A DNA stretch of 64,000 nt from Robertmurraya sp. FSL R5-0851 (GTDB taxonomy: Bacteria; Bacillota; Bacilli; Bacillales; Cytobacillaceae): assembly GCF_038002965.1 (NCBI RefSeq), contig NZ_JBBOOE010000001.1:1717001-1781000 (forward strand), read 5' to 3'. The position numbers were made by a program, and so were the translations under genes. Shown here piece after piece: positions 53,498-62,828 of the stretch. Numbering within the stretch: the stretch's first letter is position 1; every line of letters begins with the position of its first letter. The notes under the pieces are model-generated. The model made no database searches and was not told the origin of the DNA. It worked only from the letters and a program-made list of their open reading frames with translations.

Positions 53498-55389
53498 TAT
53501 ATAGACTCTCGGAATAACTAAGTCATTTTTATGGGATTTGTAAAAAAATAACTGGAAATTAGCTTCGATTCGATGAAAATTCCTTTTTTTCATTTCCTTT
53601 TTCAAAAAAATGCATACCAAATAAGCCTTGCTTATAAAATTTTTAAAAATGATTAAGCAGACTTTTTAAAAATGACATTTTCGAGATTCAGCTTTTCTTT
53701 TTTAACGTCGTACCAAGCATCAATATGTTGGCACATCATAATGGCATAAGTCCGAATGTACCACATTTTCGTGGAACGATGACGACCTAATTCTAAATGA
53801 TAATCAACCTTTTCACGTTTGTTCGACCGTTCTACAGATGTACGACGCTTATAAGTTAGCTTCCACTTTTCAGACGTTCTCGGAGTCTTAGTAAACAACC
53901 GAAGGTTGTCCTTCCGGAATGTATGAAATGTTCGACCGTATTTAGCTTTAGAACAGGGATTCTCACAAGTAATTTTTGTGCCGCATGCGAGTGGACATCT
54001 CCATTTCTGCCGGTTTTTGGATTTATCAAAACCATTGGGCTTCATTTTTAACCCTGCAGAACAAATTGGTGTCCCTTCGGGAGATATTTGTATATCGCTT
54101 TCAGTGCTGAAATTTTTCTTGGTTCGAACATTCAGATCAATGAAAGGCTCGATATTATAATGATCTAGCAATTCATAAATAGGTTCCGCATCATGAGCAG
54201 CATCCAAGAGAATCTTACCAATTGTGCCCAAGGTAGTGCGTTGCGAAAATTCAATAGAACTGGCAACAAGACTGACAGAATCATGCCGGGAAGCTGGTTG
54301 AAGTCTTGGATACAAGGGTAGGTCGTATCGACTGTCGCTAGTGGATAACATGTAGAGATGGTATCCGTTGAAGTAGCGTTCCCGTGAACTGTCCCACCCT
54401 GAGTCGATGTCAGGTTGGGAATAATGACGAGGATGGTTACAATTCGTTAGTCCTTGGGCACTGCATTCACAAGTACGCTTGCTTCTTGGAAATCTAGCCG
54501 TTTCAATCGGGGTACCGTCTCCGACAACCCCTAGAGCGTCCAAGTCTCCGAGTAAGCCTAGGTTCGCTGATACATGGAGAAATTGAGATTGAAATAATTC
54601 AAATAATCGATCGCTTGGCAGCACTTTTTTCTTAGCATCATAACGAAAAAAACGATCGATTAACTTTCTAACTATACCTGGACTTGATGGGGACGCTTTT
54701 TCGCCTTTCTTGGGTTTCTTCTTTTTCTTTTTTTGGCGTTTCGGTTTGATATTGGGTTTTATATTAGCGTTATCCCTTCCCCATAAACGGTGGAAAAAAT
54801 CGTAGAAAGTCCCTATACCAGGAACTTTCCCCGGTTCAAAGCCACTCATGATGGCATAGAAAGGCACTCGATACAATTCATCAACCCATTCAGTAATACT
54901 GAGAGTTGGTTTAGCCAAAAGAAGCAAAAGGTAAGAGCGCATCATAGAAGACGGATCACGAGGCTCCGGACCTTTATTCGAATAAGAGCTCCGAAGCCAC
55001 GAGGTAATCTGAGAAAGGTCAGTGATCCATAACTTGTAAATAATGGGCCAATCATTATTTACAATAGTAAGGACGTTACCAGAGTAATGCTTTCTTAATT
55101 GTTCTAAAACGAAGTTTTGGTAATCTTCATGACTAACGACAGTTGGCTTCACCTCAACACCCCAATTCACGGTTTATAAGGAAATAAATCCCTTCGCCGG
55201 CGATTATTGTGGTGTTTTCAAAAAGTCAAGTATTTTCGACAAAAAAATCAACAAAATTTCACTGAGGAATTTCCAATTCTTCTTATAAAACGTGAAACAT
55301 CCCCCTACTAAAAGTAGGAGGAATCAAATAAAAATGGTACAAGAAAATCCTTGTACCATCTAACTCGGCGAATGCCGAGAGTCTATATA
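53498..55389 (-). mobile_element. DDE-type insertion sequence between praD and praC
   Basis: The outer 15 bases tatatagactctcgg (53498-53512) and their exact complement (55375-55389) bracket a single transposase gene on the minus strand. Since tatata is its own complement, the true inverted repeat may be gactctcgg/ccgagagtc with a tatata target duplication, giving an element of about 1.88 kb (53504-55383). Near the right end are further hairpins: atggtacaag/cttgtaccat (55334-55359) and ctcggc-gaat-gccgag (55364-55379). It sits neatly between praD and the ribosome site of praC. Confidence 0.75.
53653..55170 (-). CDS. DDE transposase
   Basis: Transposase of the insertion sequence, 505 residues and apparently intact. 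An N-terminal helical part (PSSMMRSYLLLLLAKPTLSITEW) is followed by a lysine-rich linker (about 145-165), a first acidic block GVVGDGTPIETARFP, LDAAHDAEPIYELL and a late KRRTSVERSNKREKVDYHLE, consistent with a DDE catalytic set. A mid-protein Cys cluster (CPLACGTKITCENPC) may bind zinc. The plan resembles the IS1182/IS5 groups, but I cannot fix the family by eye. No clear ribosome site before the start. Confidence 0.8.
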   Translation of the reverse strand: MNWGVEVKPTVVSHEDYQNFVLEQLRKHYSGNVLTIVNNDWPIIYKLWITDLSQITSWLRSSYSNKGPEPRDPSSMMRSYLLLLLAKPTLSITEWVDELYRVPFYAIMSGFEPGKVPGIGTFYDFFHRLWGRDNANIKPNIKPKRQKKKKKKPKKGEKASPSSPGIVRKLIDRFFRYDAKKKVLPSDRLFELFQSQFLHVSANLGLLGDLDALGVVGDGTPIETARFPRSKRTCECSAQGLTNCNHPRHYSQPDIDSGWDSSRERYFNGYHLYMLSTSDSRYDLPLYPRLQPASRHDSVSLVASSIEFSQRTTLGTIGKILLDAAHDAEPIYELLDHYNIEPFIDLNVRTKKNFSTESDIQISPEGTPICSAGLKMKPNGFDKSKNRQKWRCPLACGTKITCENPCSKAKYGRTFHTFRKDNLRLFTKTPRTSEKWKLTYKRRTSVERSNKREKVDYHLELGRHRSTKMWYIRTYAIMMCQHIDAWYDVKKEKLNLENVIFKKSA

Positions 55390-55407
55390 TGAGAAAGGAG
55401 GCATCTT

Positions 55408-55593
55408 ATGCCAATCATTCAAGTTCAAATGATGGAAGGCAGACCAGAGGAGAAAATTGCGGAAGTGATTCAGAATATTACAAATGCGGTTGCTGAAACA
55501 TTGGACGCTCCAAAAGAGAGTATTCGAGTATTAGTCACAGAGATTCCGAAAACTCATTGGGGAGTAGCAGGAGTGCCAAAGTCAAAATCGTAA
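55408..55593 (+). CDS. praC: 4-oxalocrotonate tautomerase
   Basis: Converts 2-hydroxymuconate to 4-oxalocrotonate. Very short enzyme (61 residues) starting Met-Pro, the Pro becoming the catalytic N-terminal base after Met removal; conserved pattern PIIQVQMMEGR, EKI..VIQNITNAV, and TEIPKTHWGVAG with the late Trp-Gly. Strong aaaggaggc site before the ATG. It now lies between two insertion sequences, cut off from the praB promoter, so its expression depends on readthrough or promoters in the element. Confidence 0.93.
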   Translation: MPIIQVQMMEGRPEEKIAEVIQNITNAVAETLDAPKESIRVLVTEIPKTHWGVAGVPKSKS

Positions 55594-55727
55594 AGACTAT
55601 AATAGGAGCATTCCTGTTAGAAGGATTTTCGGGGACTTGAACAAAAAAGAGCCCTCTTGGTATGATACGGGGTGTCAAATCGTGTACCGAAATGACCCCT
55701 AACTTAGTAAACCAAGGAGGACTCCAT

Positions 55728-57005
55728 ATGAATTTTAAACAAAACCAGAAGATAAATCAAGTCACCGAAAAAACACTTGTTGTTGGAATCGACATTGCCA
55801 AACGTACACATTACGCATGCTTTGTGGATGATCGTGGACGGGTGCTCCGAAAGTCATTCTCTGTTTCTCAATCTCGAGATGGGTTTGAGCTTTTCTATCA
55901 ATGTGTTCTAAGTGAAATGAAAGAACAAGAGAAAACGGAAGTTATCGTCGGGATTGAACCTACTGGCCATTACTGGCTCAATTTAGCCTATTTTCTAGAA
56001 GAACGAGGCATCCCCCTAGTTATGGCCAACCCTATGCACGTCAAGCGATCAAAAGAGTTAGACGACAATCTACCAACCAAACATGATCGTAAAGATGCGC
56101 TAGTAATCGCTCGTCTTATAAAAGATGGACGCTTCAGTTATCCACGTATATTGAAAGACATGGAAGCCGAACTCCGTGTGGGCGCAACCTTTAGAAGTAA
56201 GTTGACAGAGGAACTTGGAGCTGTCAAAAATATGATGATTCGCTGGTTAGATCGCTATTTTCCTGAGTTTACCCAGGTGTTTCCGTCATTCGGAAAAATG
56301 GCTATGGCTGTACTTGAATGTACCCCATTTCCAAGTGATCTTCATCAGAAACAACCCGATGAAGTTTTAACTCTTTATCGTCAGGTTGAGGGACTCAAAT
56401 CCCCCCAGAGACCGAAAGCAATGCGTCTCATTGAAGTCGCTGCTAACTCCATAGGAGTAACAGAGGGACGTGAGATGGCCCGTATTGAAATCGCCACACT
56501 CGTTCGCCGTTACCACCAGTTGGAACAAGATATTGAAAGTATTACACAGCACTTAGTTGAACTTACACAAACATCCGTAGAGTACGAATGGCTCTCAACG
56601 GTTCAAGCACTTGGAGATATCACAATTGTCGATTTATTAGCTGAAATCGGTAGCTTTTCACACTATAGAGATCCACGCCAAATCATTAAACTTGCGGGAC
56701 TAACATTACGTGAAAATTCCTCTGGGCAGCATAAAGGACAAAAACGCATTTCCAAAAGAGGCAGAAGAAGGCTTCGCGCCCTCCTTTTCCGGGTAATGAT
56801 GCCGATGATTCGCCATAATGAAGCCTTTAGAAAACTACATGAGTATTACACAAGCCGTAAGGATAATCCGTTACGCAAGAAGCAATCTATCGTGGTACTA
56901 TGCGGAAAACTATTAAAAGTGTTACATGGAATATGTACAAAGCACAAAGCGTTTGACGCTCAGCGAATGATGAAGGATATTCCTAGTCTCGCAGAGGCTA
57001 TGTAA
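55728..57005 (+). CDS. IS110-family DEDD recombinase
   Basis: RNA-guided serine/DEDD transposase. The N-terminal RuvC-like domain shows VVGIDIAKRTHYA (Asp), VGIEPTGHYWLN (Glu) and TKHDRKDALVIARL (Asp, Asp); the C-terminal Transposase_20 domain has VQALGDITIVDLLAEIG, GLTLRENSSGQHKG with the conserved serine, and RGRRRLRALLF. 425 residues from ATG 55728, which follows accaaggaggactcc; the frame is open 22 codons upstream but that lies in the element's left end. All catalytic residues are present. Confidence 0.9.
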   Translation: MNFKQNQKINQVTEKTLVVGIDIAKRTHYACFVDDRGRVLRKSFSVSQSRDGFELFYQCVLSEMKEQEKTEVIVGIEPTGHYWLNLAYFLEERGIPLVMANPMHVKRSKELDDNLPTKHDRKDALVIARLIKDGRFSYPRILKDMEAELRVGATFRSKLTEELGAVKNMMIRWLDRYFPEFTQVFPSFGKMAMAVLECTPFPSDLHQKQPDEVLTLYRQVEGLKSPQRPKAMRLIEVAANSIGVTEGREMARIEIATLVRRYHQLEQDIESITQHLVELTQTSVEYEWLSTVQALGDITIVDLLAEIGSFSHYRDPRQIIKLAGLTLRENSSGQHKGQKRISKRGRRRLRALLFRVMMPMIRHNEAFRKLHEYYTSRKDNPLRKKQSIVVLCGKLLKVLHGICTKHKAFDAQRMMKDIPSLAEAM

Positions 57006-57330
57006 AGTTCTACATCCCCTTAACAGACCTAGACAACAGGATGACACGGAGAAGCTGGCAATATTTTTTCCATTCGACCTTGAGTCCCTATAGGAGCTTC
57101 GCTAGCCTCTGCCTTATGACTAGACCGAACGAAGGAATGTAGGCACATTGATGCCCAGAGACATGGGAGGGTACGTCATCATAAGCTACGCAGAGATCCA
57201 TTGTGCATCACATAATTCTCCAACACTACTTACCACTATTATCCAGTAGTGACCGCGTAGCGTACCCATGTGTTGGGATAGATTAACATAATATAAAAAT
57301 ATTGTTAGGGAACGTGTCGAAAAATATTTT
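57006..57330 (+). ncRNA. Candidate guide RNA (seekRNA/bridge RNA) region of the IS1111-like element
   Basis: Non-coding stretch between recombinase stop and right inverted repeat. A clear long-range structure lies at 57161-57271: acatgg (57161-57166) pairs with ccatgt (57266-57271), gtacg (57171-57175) with cgtac (57261-57265), and gctacg (57185-57190) with the cgtag(c) at 57256-57261. Position and structure fit the IS1111-type guide RNA; the guide loops cannot be assigned by reading. Confidence 0.5.
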
Positions 57331-57392
57331 TTTGACACCCCACCAACGGGGTAAACCGTTGATAGATCAACATTTATAGAGGGAGGTTCACT

Positions 57393-58244
57393 ATGACTAT
57401 TGAGTTATGTACATTAGTTCCACATGTTCCAAGTATCTGCCATGAGGAAGCAGTACCGGATTTTCAAAGAAATATGGTAGAAGGATTAAAAGAGGTGGCA
57501 AAAGATATTGAAAGAATTGCTCCCGATGTCATTGTGTTAGTATCCTGCCATTGGCCATCTACTTTCTTCCATTATGTAGATTGCACACCTGAGCATAAAG
57601 GGATTTTAACAGCCTATGAAGCTCCCGATCTAATTAAGGATATTCCATATTATTATCCAGGAGATGCTGATTTGGCAAACCAGCTTGTGAAAGCTGGAGT
57701 GAATGCTGGTTTACAAGTACAAGGAGTAAATGATCCCTATTATATTTGGGATTACGGAACAGTTGTCCCACTAAGGTATCTTGTACCGAAAGAAGATATT
57801 CCTATCATTAATTTATCAGTTACTCTTGCTGCTAGTATCGAAGAAACATATAAATGGGGTCAAGAGATTGCTAAAGTCTTGCATGCAACCGAAAAAAAGG
57901 TCGTTTTTGTATCGAGTGGCGCTTTATCTCATAATTTAGTGCGCGGCCGACATAATAAGCCAACCGTTGCGGAACACTCTCTAGATAAGCAATTCATCGA
58001 GTTCGTAATGAGCAAAGACTATCAATCTGCTTACGAAATGTTACCTGAATATGCAAGGATGGCTAGGGTTGAGTCTGGCGGACGCCATCTAGCTATGTTG
58101 TTTAGCATGCTTCAAAAGGATGATGAGGTTGCATACTTAGCAGATGGGCAATCGTCTGGAAGTTGGAACGTATTATTAACCTTTGATTCCAAAAAGGTCG
58201 TAGGCTTGGAAGCAATGGAAGATAGTAAAGCGGTAAAGAAATAA
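57393..58244 (+). CDS. praA: Protocatechuate 2,3-dioxygenase (LigB-type extradiol dioxygenase)
   Basis: Opens the protocatechuate ring between C2 and C3. LigB-superfamily (type II extradiol) enzyme of 283 residues with likely iron ligands His11 in LVPHVPSICHEE, the His in VSCHWPST (53) and the Glu in MARVESGGRHLAML; YGTVVPLRYL and SSGALSHNLVRG are further family signatures. The neighbours supply exactly the steps that follow 2,3-cleavage, which is why I prefer protocatechuate to other catechols. Strong agagggagg site. Its promoter is unclear since the IS110 element lies immediately upstream. Confidence 0.82.
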   Translation: MTIELCTLVPHVPSICHEEAVPDFQRNMVEGLKEVAKDIERIAPDVIVLVSCHWPSTFFHYVDCTPEHKGILTAYEAPDLIKDIPYYYPGDADLANQLVKAGVNAGLQVQGVNDPYYIWDYGTVVPLRYLVPKEDIPIINLSVTLAASIEETYKWGQEIAKVLHATEKKVVFVSSGALSHNLVRGRHNKPTVAEHSLDKQFIEFVMSKDYQSAYEMLPEYARMARVESGGRHLAMLFSMLQKDDEVAYLADGQSSGSWNVLLTFDSKKVVGLEAMEDSKAVKK

Positions 58245-58265
58245 ATGTCTTTTAATTAGTAGTTG

Positions 58266-59516
<1,251 letters not shown>

Positions 59517-59571
59517 TCTAATAAAATTAATGGGATGAAGAGGAAATTAAATTAGGAGATGGAAAATAATA

Positions 59572-59646
59572 ATGTGGTTGTTAGGCAATCATTTTTTAGG
59601 TCGTGATTCTATTGATCACGCCTTTTCTGTTATGCAAAAAAAATGA
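59572..59646 (+). CDS. Possible 24-aa micro-ORF
   Basis: An ATG preceded by ttaggag at 10-15 bases opens a 24-codon frame beginning MWLLGNHFLGRDS and ending in three basic or polar residues. The hairpin cgtgat/atcacg lies inside it. It may be a leader peptide, a remnant, or chance; nothing else supports it. Confidence 0.2.
   Translation: MWLLGNHFLGRDSIDHAFSVMQKK
59602..59626 (+). terminator. Weak hairpin after the aromatic cluster
   Basis: cgtgat (59602-59607) and atcacg (59615-59620) form a 6-bp stem followed by ccttttctg; it may end transcription from pobA. Confidence 0.35.
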
Positions 59647-59760
59647 GTTTTGAGTTCGTTTTAAAAATAATGTTGGAAATTGTTGATGGAAAAATCAAAA
59701 AAGATTCTATGGTTTTGTTGACAACACTGAATATTTGAACTATTCTAAATTTAACAAGAG

Positions 59761-59774
59761 TGTAATCGCTTTCA
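59761..59774. promoter_or_regulatory. Perfect cre site upstream of frlR
   Basis: tgtaatcgctttca matches the cre consensus at all fixed positions, about 190 bases before the regulator gene. Confidence 0.65.
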
Positions 59775-59853
59775 AAGAAATCCTACAATCGAATCCTACC
59801 AATTAATATGCATTACTTCTTCTACAGAGCTTGTATTTCCTACTTACTTTAAA

Positions 59854-59865
59854 TGGTATATACCA
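59854..59865. promoter_or_regulatory. GntR (FrlR-type) operator 1
   Basis: tggtatatacca, a perfect 12-bp palindrome (extended atggtatataccaa), lies about 100 bases before the regulator; the same core recurs before frlD. Confidence 0.7.
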
Positions 59866-59963
59866 AATTGACTTTTGAAAAGCTAAGGACAGAGCATTGA
59901 ATTTTCCTATATAATGTAAATATATTTTTCAAAGTATTTTAACCATTTGAAGCAGGTGAGGGA

Positions 59964-60692
59964 ATGTATAAAGGGGAAGAAGAAACACCTTTTTATCAAC
60001 AATTAAAAGATAAAATCATTGATGATATTGAAAGCGGGAAACTAAAGCATGGAGATAAGCTCCCATCCGAGAGGGAGTTGGCTGAACAATATGGGATCAG
60101 TCGGATGACAGCAAGACATACGCTTTCCATTTTAGAAAGAGAAGGAGTAGTGGAACGAAGAGTTGGTGCGGGAACCTTTATTTCTAATTATAAAATTGAA
60201 ATGGATTTTATTACTTTTAATAGCTTTACAAGAACGATGTTGGGCAGGGGGTTAACACCAAGTACTCAAGTACTTTCTATTAAAAGAAGTCCTGTAAAAC
60301 CAGGTATAGCTAATAAGCTACATATTTCAGTAGGTGAAGAAATTGTGATCATTAAGCGTTTGCGGAATGTGAATGGAATCCCCATTTCTATTGAAGAATC
60401 CTTTATTCCCTATAAATTCTGTCCAGGCATTGATCTCCGAATTACAAACAATCATTCGCTTTATCAAATGTTAGAAAGTGAATATGGTATTACGCTAGTA
60501 AAGGCCAAAGAATATATGAAGGTGAAACTAGCAGAAGAAAGTGATAGTAAATTACTTAGAATTCGATCCGAGAGTCCATGTGTGTTACGTGAAGCTGTTG
60601 CCTACGATGACAAAGGCCAATCAATTGAATTTTCAACATCACTAACTAGAAGTGACATTGTTAGATTTTATTCCGAGTTACATCTGAAATGA
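59964..60692 (+). CDS. frlR: GntR-family (HutC/UTRA) regulator, FrlR-like
   Basis: Repressor with an N-terminal winged helix (GDKLPSERELAEQYGISRMT, ARHTLSILEREGVVERRVGAGT) and a C-terminal UTRA ligand domain (about 90-235). 242 residues is normal for the HutC subfamily. ATG 59964 follows aggtgaggga. It lies directly upstream of fructosamine kinase and deglycase genes, and a shared 12-bp palindrome precedes both units, so it most likely controls itself and the frl genes in response to a sugar-amine phosphate. Confidence 0.87.
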   Translation: MYKGEEETPFYQQLKDKIIDDIESGKLKHGDKLPSERELAEQYGISRMTARHTLSILEREGVVERRVGAGTFISNYKIEMDFITFNSFTRTMLGRGLTPSTQVLSIKRSPVKPGIANKLHISVGEEIVIIKRLRNVNGIPISIEESFIPYKFCPGIDLRITNNHSLYQMLESEYGITLVKAKEYMKVKLAEESDSKLLRIRSESPCVLREAVAYDDKGQSIEFSTSLTRSDIVRFYSELHLK

Positions 60693-60714
60693 GATTCATT
60701 TCAGGTTAATAAAA

Positions 60715-60728
60715 ATGGTATATACCAT
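60715..60728. promoter_or_regulatory. GntR (FrlR-type) operator 2
   Basis: atggtatataccat, a perfect 14-bp palindrome 25 bases before the frlD start, with the same 12-bp core as the site before the regulator. Confidence 0.75.
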
Positions 60729-60752
60729 TAAAAGACAAGGGGAGGGAAAGTA

Positions 60753-61508
60753 ATGAGAGTCATTGGGGTTGGAGATAATGTAGTGGATAAGTATATGTAT
60801 AAGAGAATCATGTATCCAGGAGGAAATGCACTTAACTTTAGCGTTTATGCTAAGCAACTTGGAGTAGAGGCATCTTATCTAGGTGTTTTTGGAGATGACA
60901 AAGCTGCAAATCATATTATTCACACGCTTAATGATTTGGAAATCGATATTTCTCATTGCCGACAGCATTCTGGGGAAAATGGCTTTGCTGCGGTCGATCT
61001 TGTCGACGGGGACAGAGTATTTATCGGAGGGAATGATGGAGGTGTGCAAAATTCTCATCCTATCATTCTCACACAAGAAGATTTGAATTATATCCAAACA
61101 TTTGAATTGGCTCATAGCAGCATTTATAGCGGAATGGAGGGAGAACTACACAAGTTAAAGGAAACTGGTATTCGAGTATCTTTCGATTTTTCGACTGATT
61201 ATAATGAAAGCGTTTTAAATGAGATTTGCCCTCATGTAGATATTAGCCTTCTCTCGTGTGGTCAATTACAAACAAATGAAATAAAAGACTTGTTAACACT
61301 CGTGTGTTCTTTAGGAAGTTCGATGGCTATTGGGACGATGGGTTCTAGAGGAGCAATGGTGTTTAACGGGACAAACTTTTTTGAACAGAAGCCCCATTAT
61401 GTCAAACCAGTGGATACTCTTGGCCCAGGAGATTCTTTTTTCACGGCTTTTATCCTTGAGTACTTAAAAGGTTCACCTCCAGCTACTTACTGCTCGGTTT
61501 ATTCATAA
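60753..61508 (+). pseudogene. frlD: Fructoselysine 6-kinase, 3'-truncated
   Basis: PfkB-family sugar kinase that phosphorylates fructosamines taken up by the cell. The start and core are intact: GVGDNVVDKY, YPGGNALNFSVYAKQLG, a SIYSGMEGELHKL stretch and the catalytic motif PVDTLGPGDSFFTAFILEYL. After LKGS the sequence leaves the family and stops within ten codons, making 251 residues where about 285 are usual; the last helices, which complete the nucleotide pocket, are missing. The new 3' end overlaps, in another frame, the middle of a deglycase gene, so a deletion has joined the two. The catalytic Asp remains, but function is doubtful. Confidence 0.8.
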
Positions 61509-62046
61509 TCATGGAGAATTTCCTGACTATGAACAATTTACAAAAGAATTAGCACTTCTCCCACAAGGAATCGTTCAAGCTGTTGAAGAATTTGATCCTC
61601 GTGCAGAGCAATTTGCCATTAAGCACAAAGATACCCAATACCATATGTTAGTCGGAGCAGGGAATCTTTGGGGCAATACTTACTCCTACGCTATGTGTAT
61701 CTTAGAAGAAATGCAATGGATTAAATCAAAATCGATTCATGCAGCAGAGTTTTTCCACGGAACATTGGAGCTCGTGGAGGAAGATACAAGTGTCATCTTG
61801 TTTAAAGGGGAAGATGAAACAAGGCCGTTGGTAGATCGAGTAGAAAGATTTGCTGAAAAAATAACAAAAGAGTTATTTATCATTGATACAAAGGATTATC
61901 CGTTAGAAGGAATTAGTGAAAAGTTTCGAAAGTTTTTTGCTGTCAATGTAAACTGGGCATTAACTGGTCAGATTAGTGTGTATTTGGAAAGGGAAAGAAA
62001 CCATCCTCTAGAGCTAAGAAGATATTACCGCAAAATGGAGTACTAA
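61480..62046 (+). pseudogene. frlB: Fructosamine deglycase, copy 1, N-terminal half missing
   Basis: Open frame without start codon in which the C-terminal half of a SIS-domain deglycase is clear: FIHNHGEFPDYEQFTKELAL, then VGAGNLWGNTYSYAMC, the conserved EFFHGTLELVEEDTSVI and the C-terminal RERNHPLELRRYYRKMEY. About 165 N-terminal residues, including the first SIS domain, are absent. The frame runs into the truncated kinase gene, so one deletion removed the end of frlD and the beginning of this copy. Confidence 0.75.
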
Positions 62047-62058
62047 GGGGTGGAAAAC

Positions 62059-62699
62059 ATGTTTAACTTTGACAGAGATAGATTTCTACGAATTCAAAAT
62101 GGGGCGATCGGTTTAAAAGATGAATTAGACGTAGTGATAGATGAAGTAGTCACAAAAGGAATAAAAAATGTATTTTTTGTTGGTACAGGTGGAGCCGCTA
62201 TCATAATGTATGCGGCAGAACATATCTTAAAGAATCGCTCAACCTTACCGGCTTTTACAGAAATATCCTCTGAATTAATGGTTACGAATCACCAGCATTT
62301 AGGCGAACAATCTTTAGTTATTCTTCCGTCTTTATCAGGAACAATGAAAGAAACGGTGGAAGTGGCAAATTTTTGTAAGGAAAAGGGTGCCACCACTATT
62401 TGCTTGGTAGGTCATGCGAATACAGCACTTACTGAAGTGACAGATTATTCGTTTGTTAACTTTGCAGAGGATGACACATCTTGTGAATCATTCTATCTTC
62501 AATCTTTCCTCATTGCCTTTCGGCTAATGTATAAGAGACAGGAGTTGATTATCCACTCGATGGAATATCAGAGCCATTTAGACCGTTTGTATCGCCAATT
62601 GTGTTGGCAACTTTACTAGAAAGAATAAGCTGTCATTTGGAAGAAGTCAGAAACCATCCTCTCACGACAAGAAGATACTATAAAAAAGTTCCTTTCTAA
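62059..62699 (+). pseudogene. frlB: Fructosamine deglycase, copy 2, internal deletion and frameshift
   Basis: The N-terminal half of a second deglycase starts at ATG 62059 with an aagggg site and contains the first SIS domain: FFVGTGGAAIIMYAAEHIL and ILPSLSGTMKETVEVANFCKE. Near 62594 the frame breaks and stops at 62619. From 62595 another frame resumes with SPIVLATLLERI and ends VRNHPLTTRRYYKKVPF at 62699, the family's C-terminus. Roughly 115 residues between, with the second SIS domain and catalytic region, are missing. Copy 1 keeps the half that copy 2 lacks. Confidence 0.72.
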
Positions 62700-62706
62700 T
62701 TTTCCA

Positions 62707-62747
62707 AAAACTGTAGACATCCCTTTGTGTCTACAGTTTTTTATTTT
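62707..62747 (+). terminator. Rho-independent terminator of the frl locus
   Basis: aaaactgtagaca (62707-62719) and tgtctacagtttt (62728-62740) form a perfect 13-bp stem followed by ttattttt. Confidence 0.85.
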
Positions 62748-62828
62748 TCATATCTCTTTATCTTATCGAAAAATTCTGTTAAAATCACTTATTAAAGCTA
62801 CAAAGTAAATAATGTAAGGGGTTAATCG

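Larger units (their letters stand above)
55669..57341 (+). mobile_element. IS110-family element, IS1111-like group
   Basis: Subterminal inverted repeats ggggtgtcaaa (55669-55679) and tttgacacccc (57331-57341) enclose one recombinase gene and a 325-base structured non-coding region on its 3' side. Short subterminal repeats plus a 3' non-coding region are the marks of the IS1111 group, whose guide RNA (seekRNA/bridge RNA) is encoded downstream of the recombinase. The true ends should lie a few bases outside the repeats. A palindrome, aacgg-ggtaaa-ccgtt (57345-57360), lies just to the right, and palindromes are common IS1111 targets. Confidence 0.75.
59517..59963. promoter_or_regulatory. Gap between pobA and frlR with operators
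   Basis: 447 bases without a large gene. It contains a 24-codon reading frame with ribosome site (59572-59646), a small hairpin (59602-59620), a perfect cre (59761-59774) and a palindromic operator (59854-59865), the last two serving the regulator gene downstream. Confidence 0.6.

Noticed and set aside
57343..57376. gttgatagatcaac before praA as a third IclR operator
   Set aside because: It shares only the outer GTTG/CAAC with the proposed operator and is three bases shorter; not close enough to claim.
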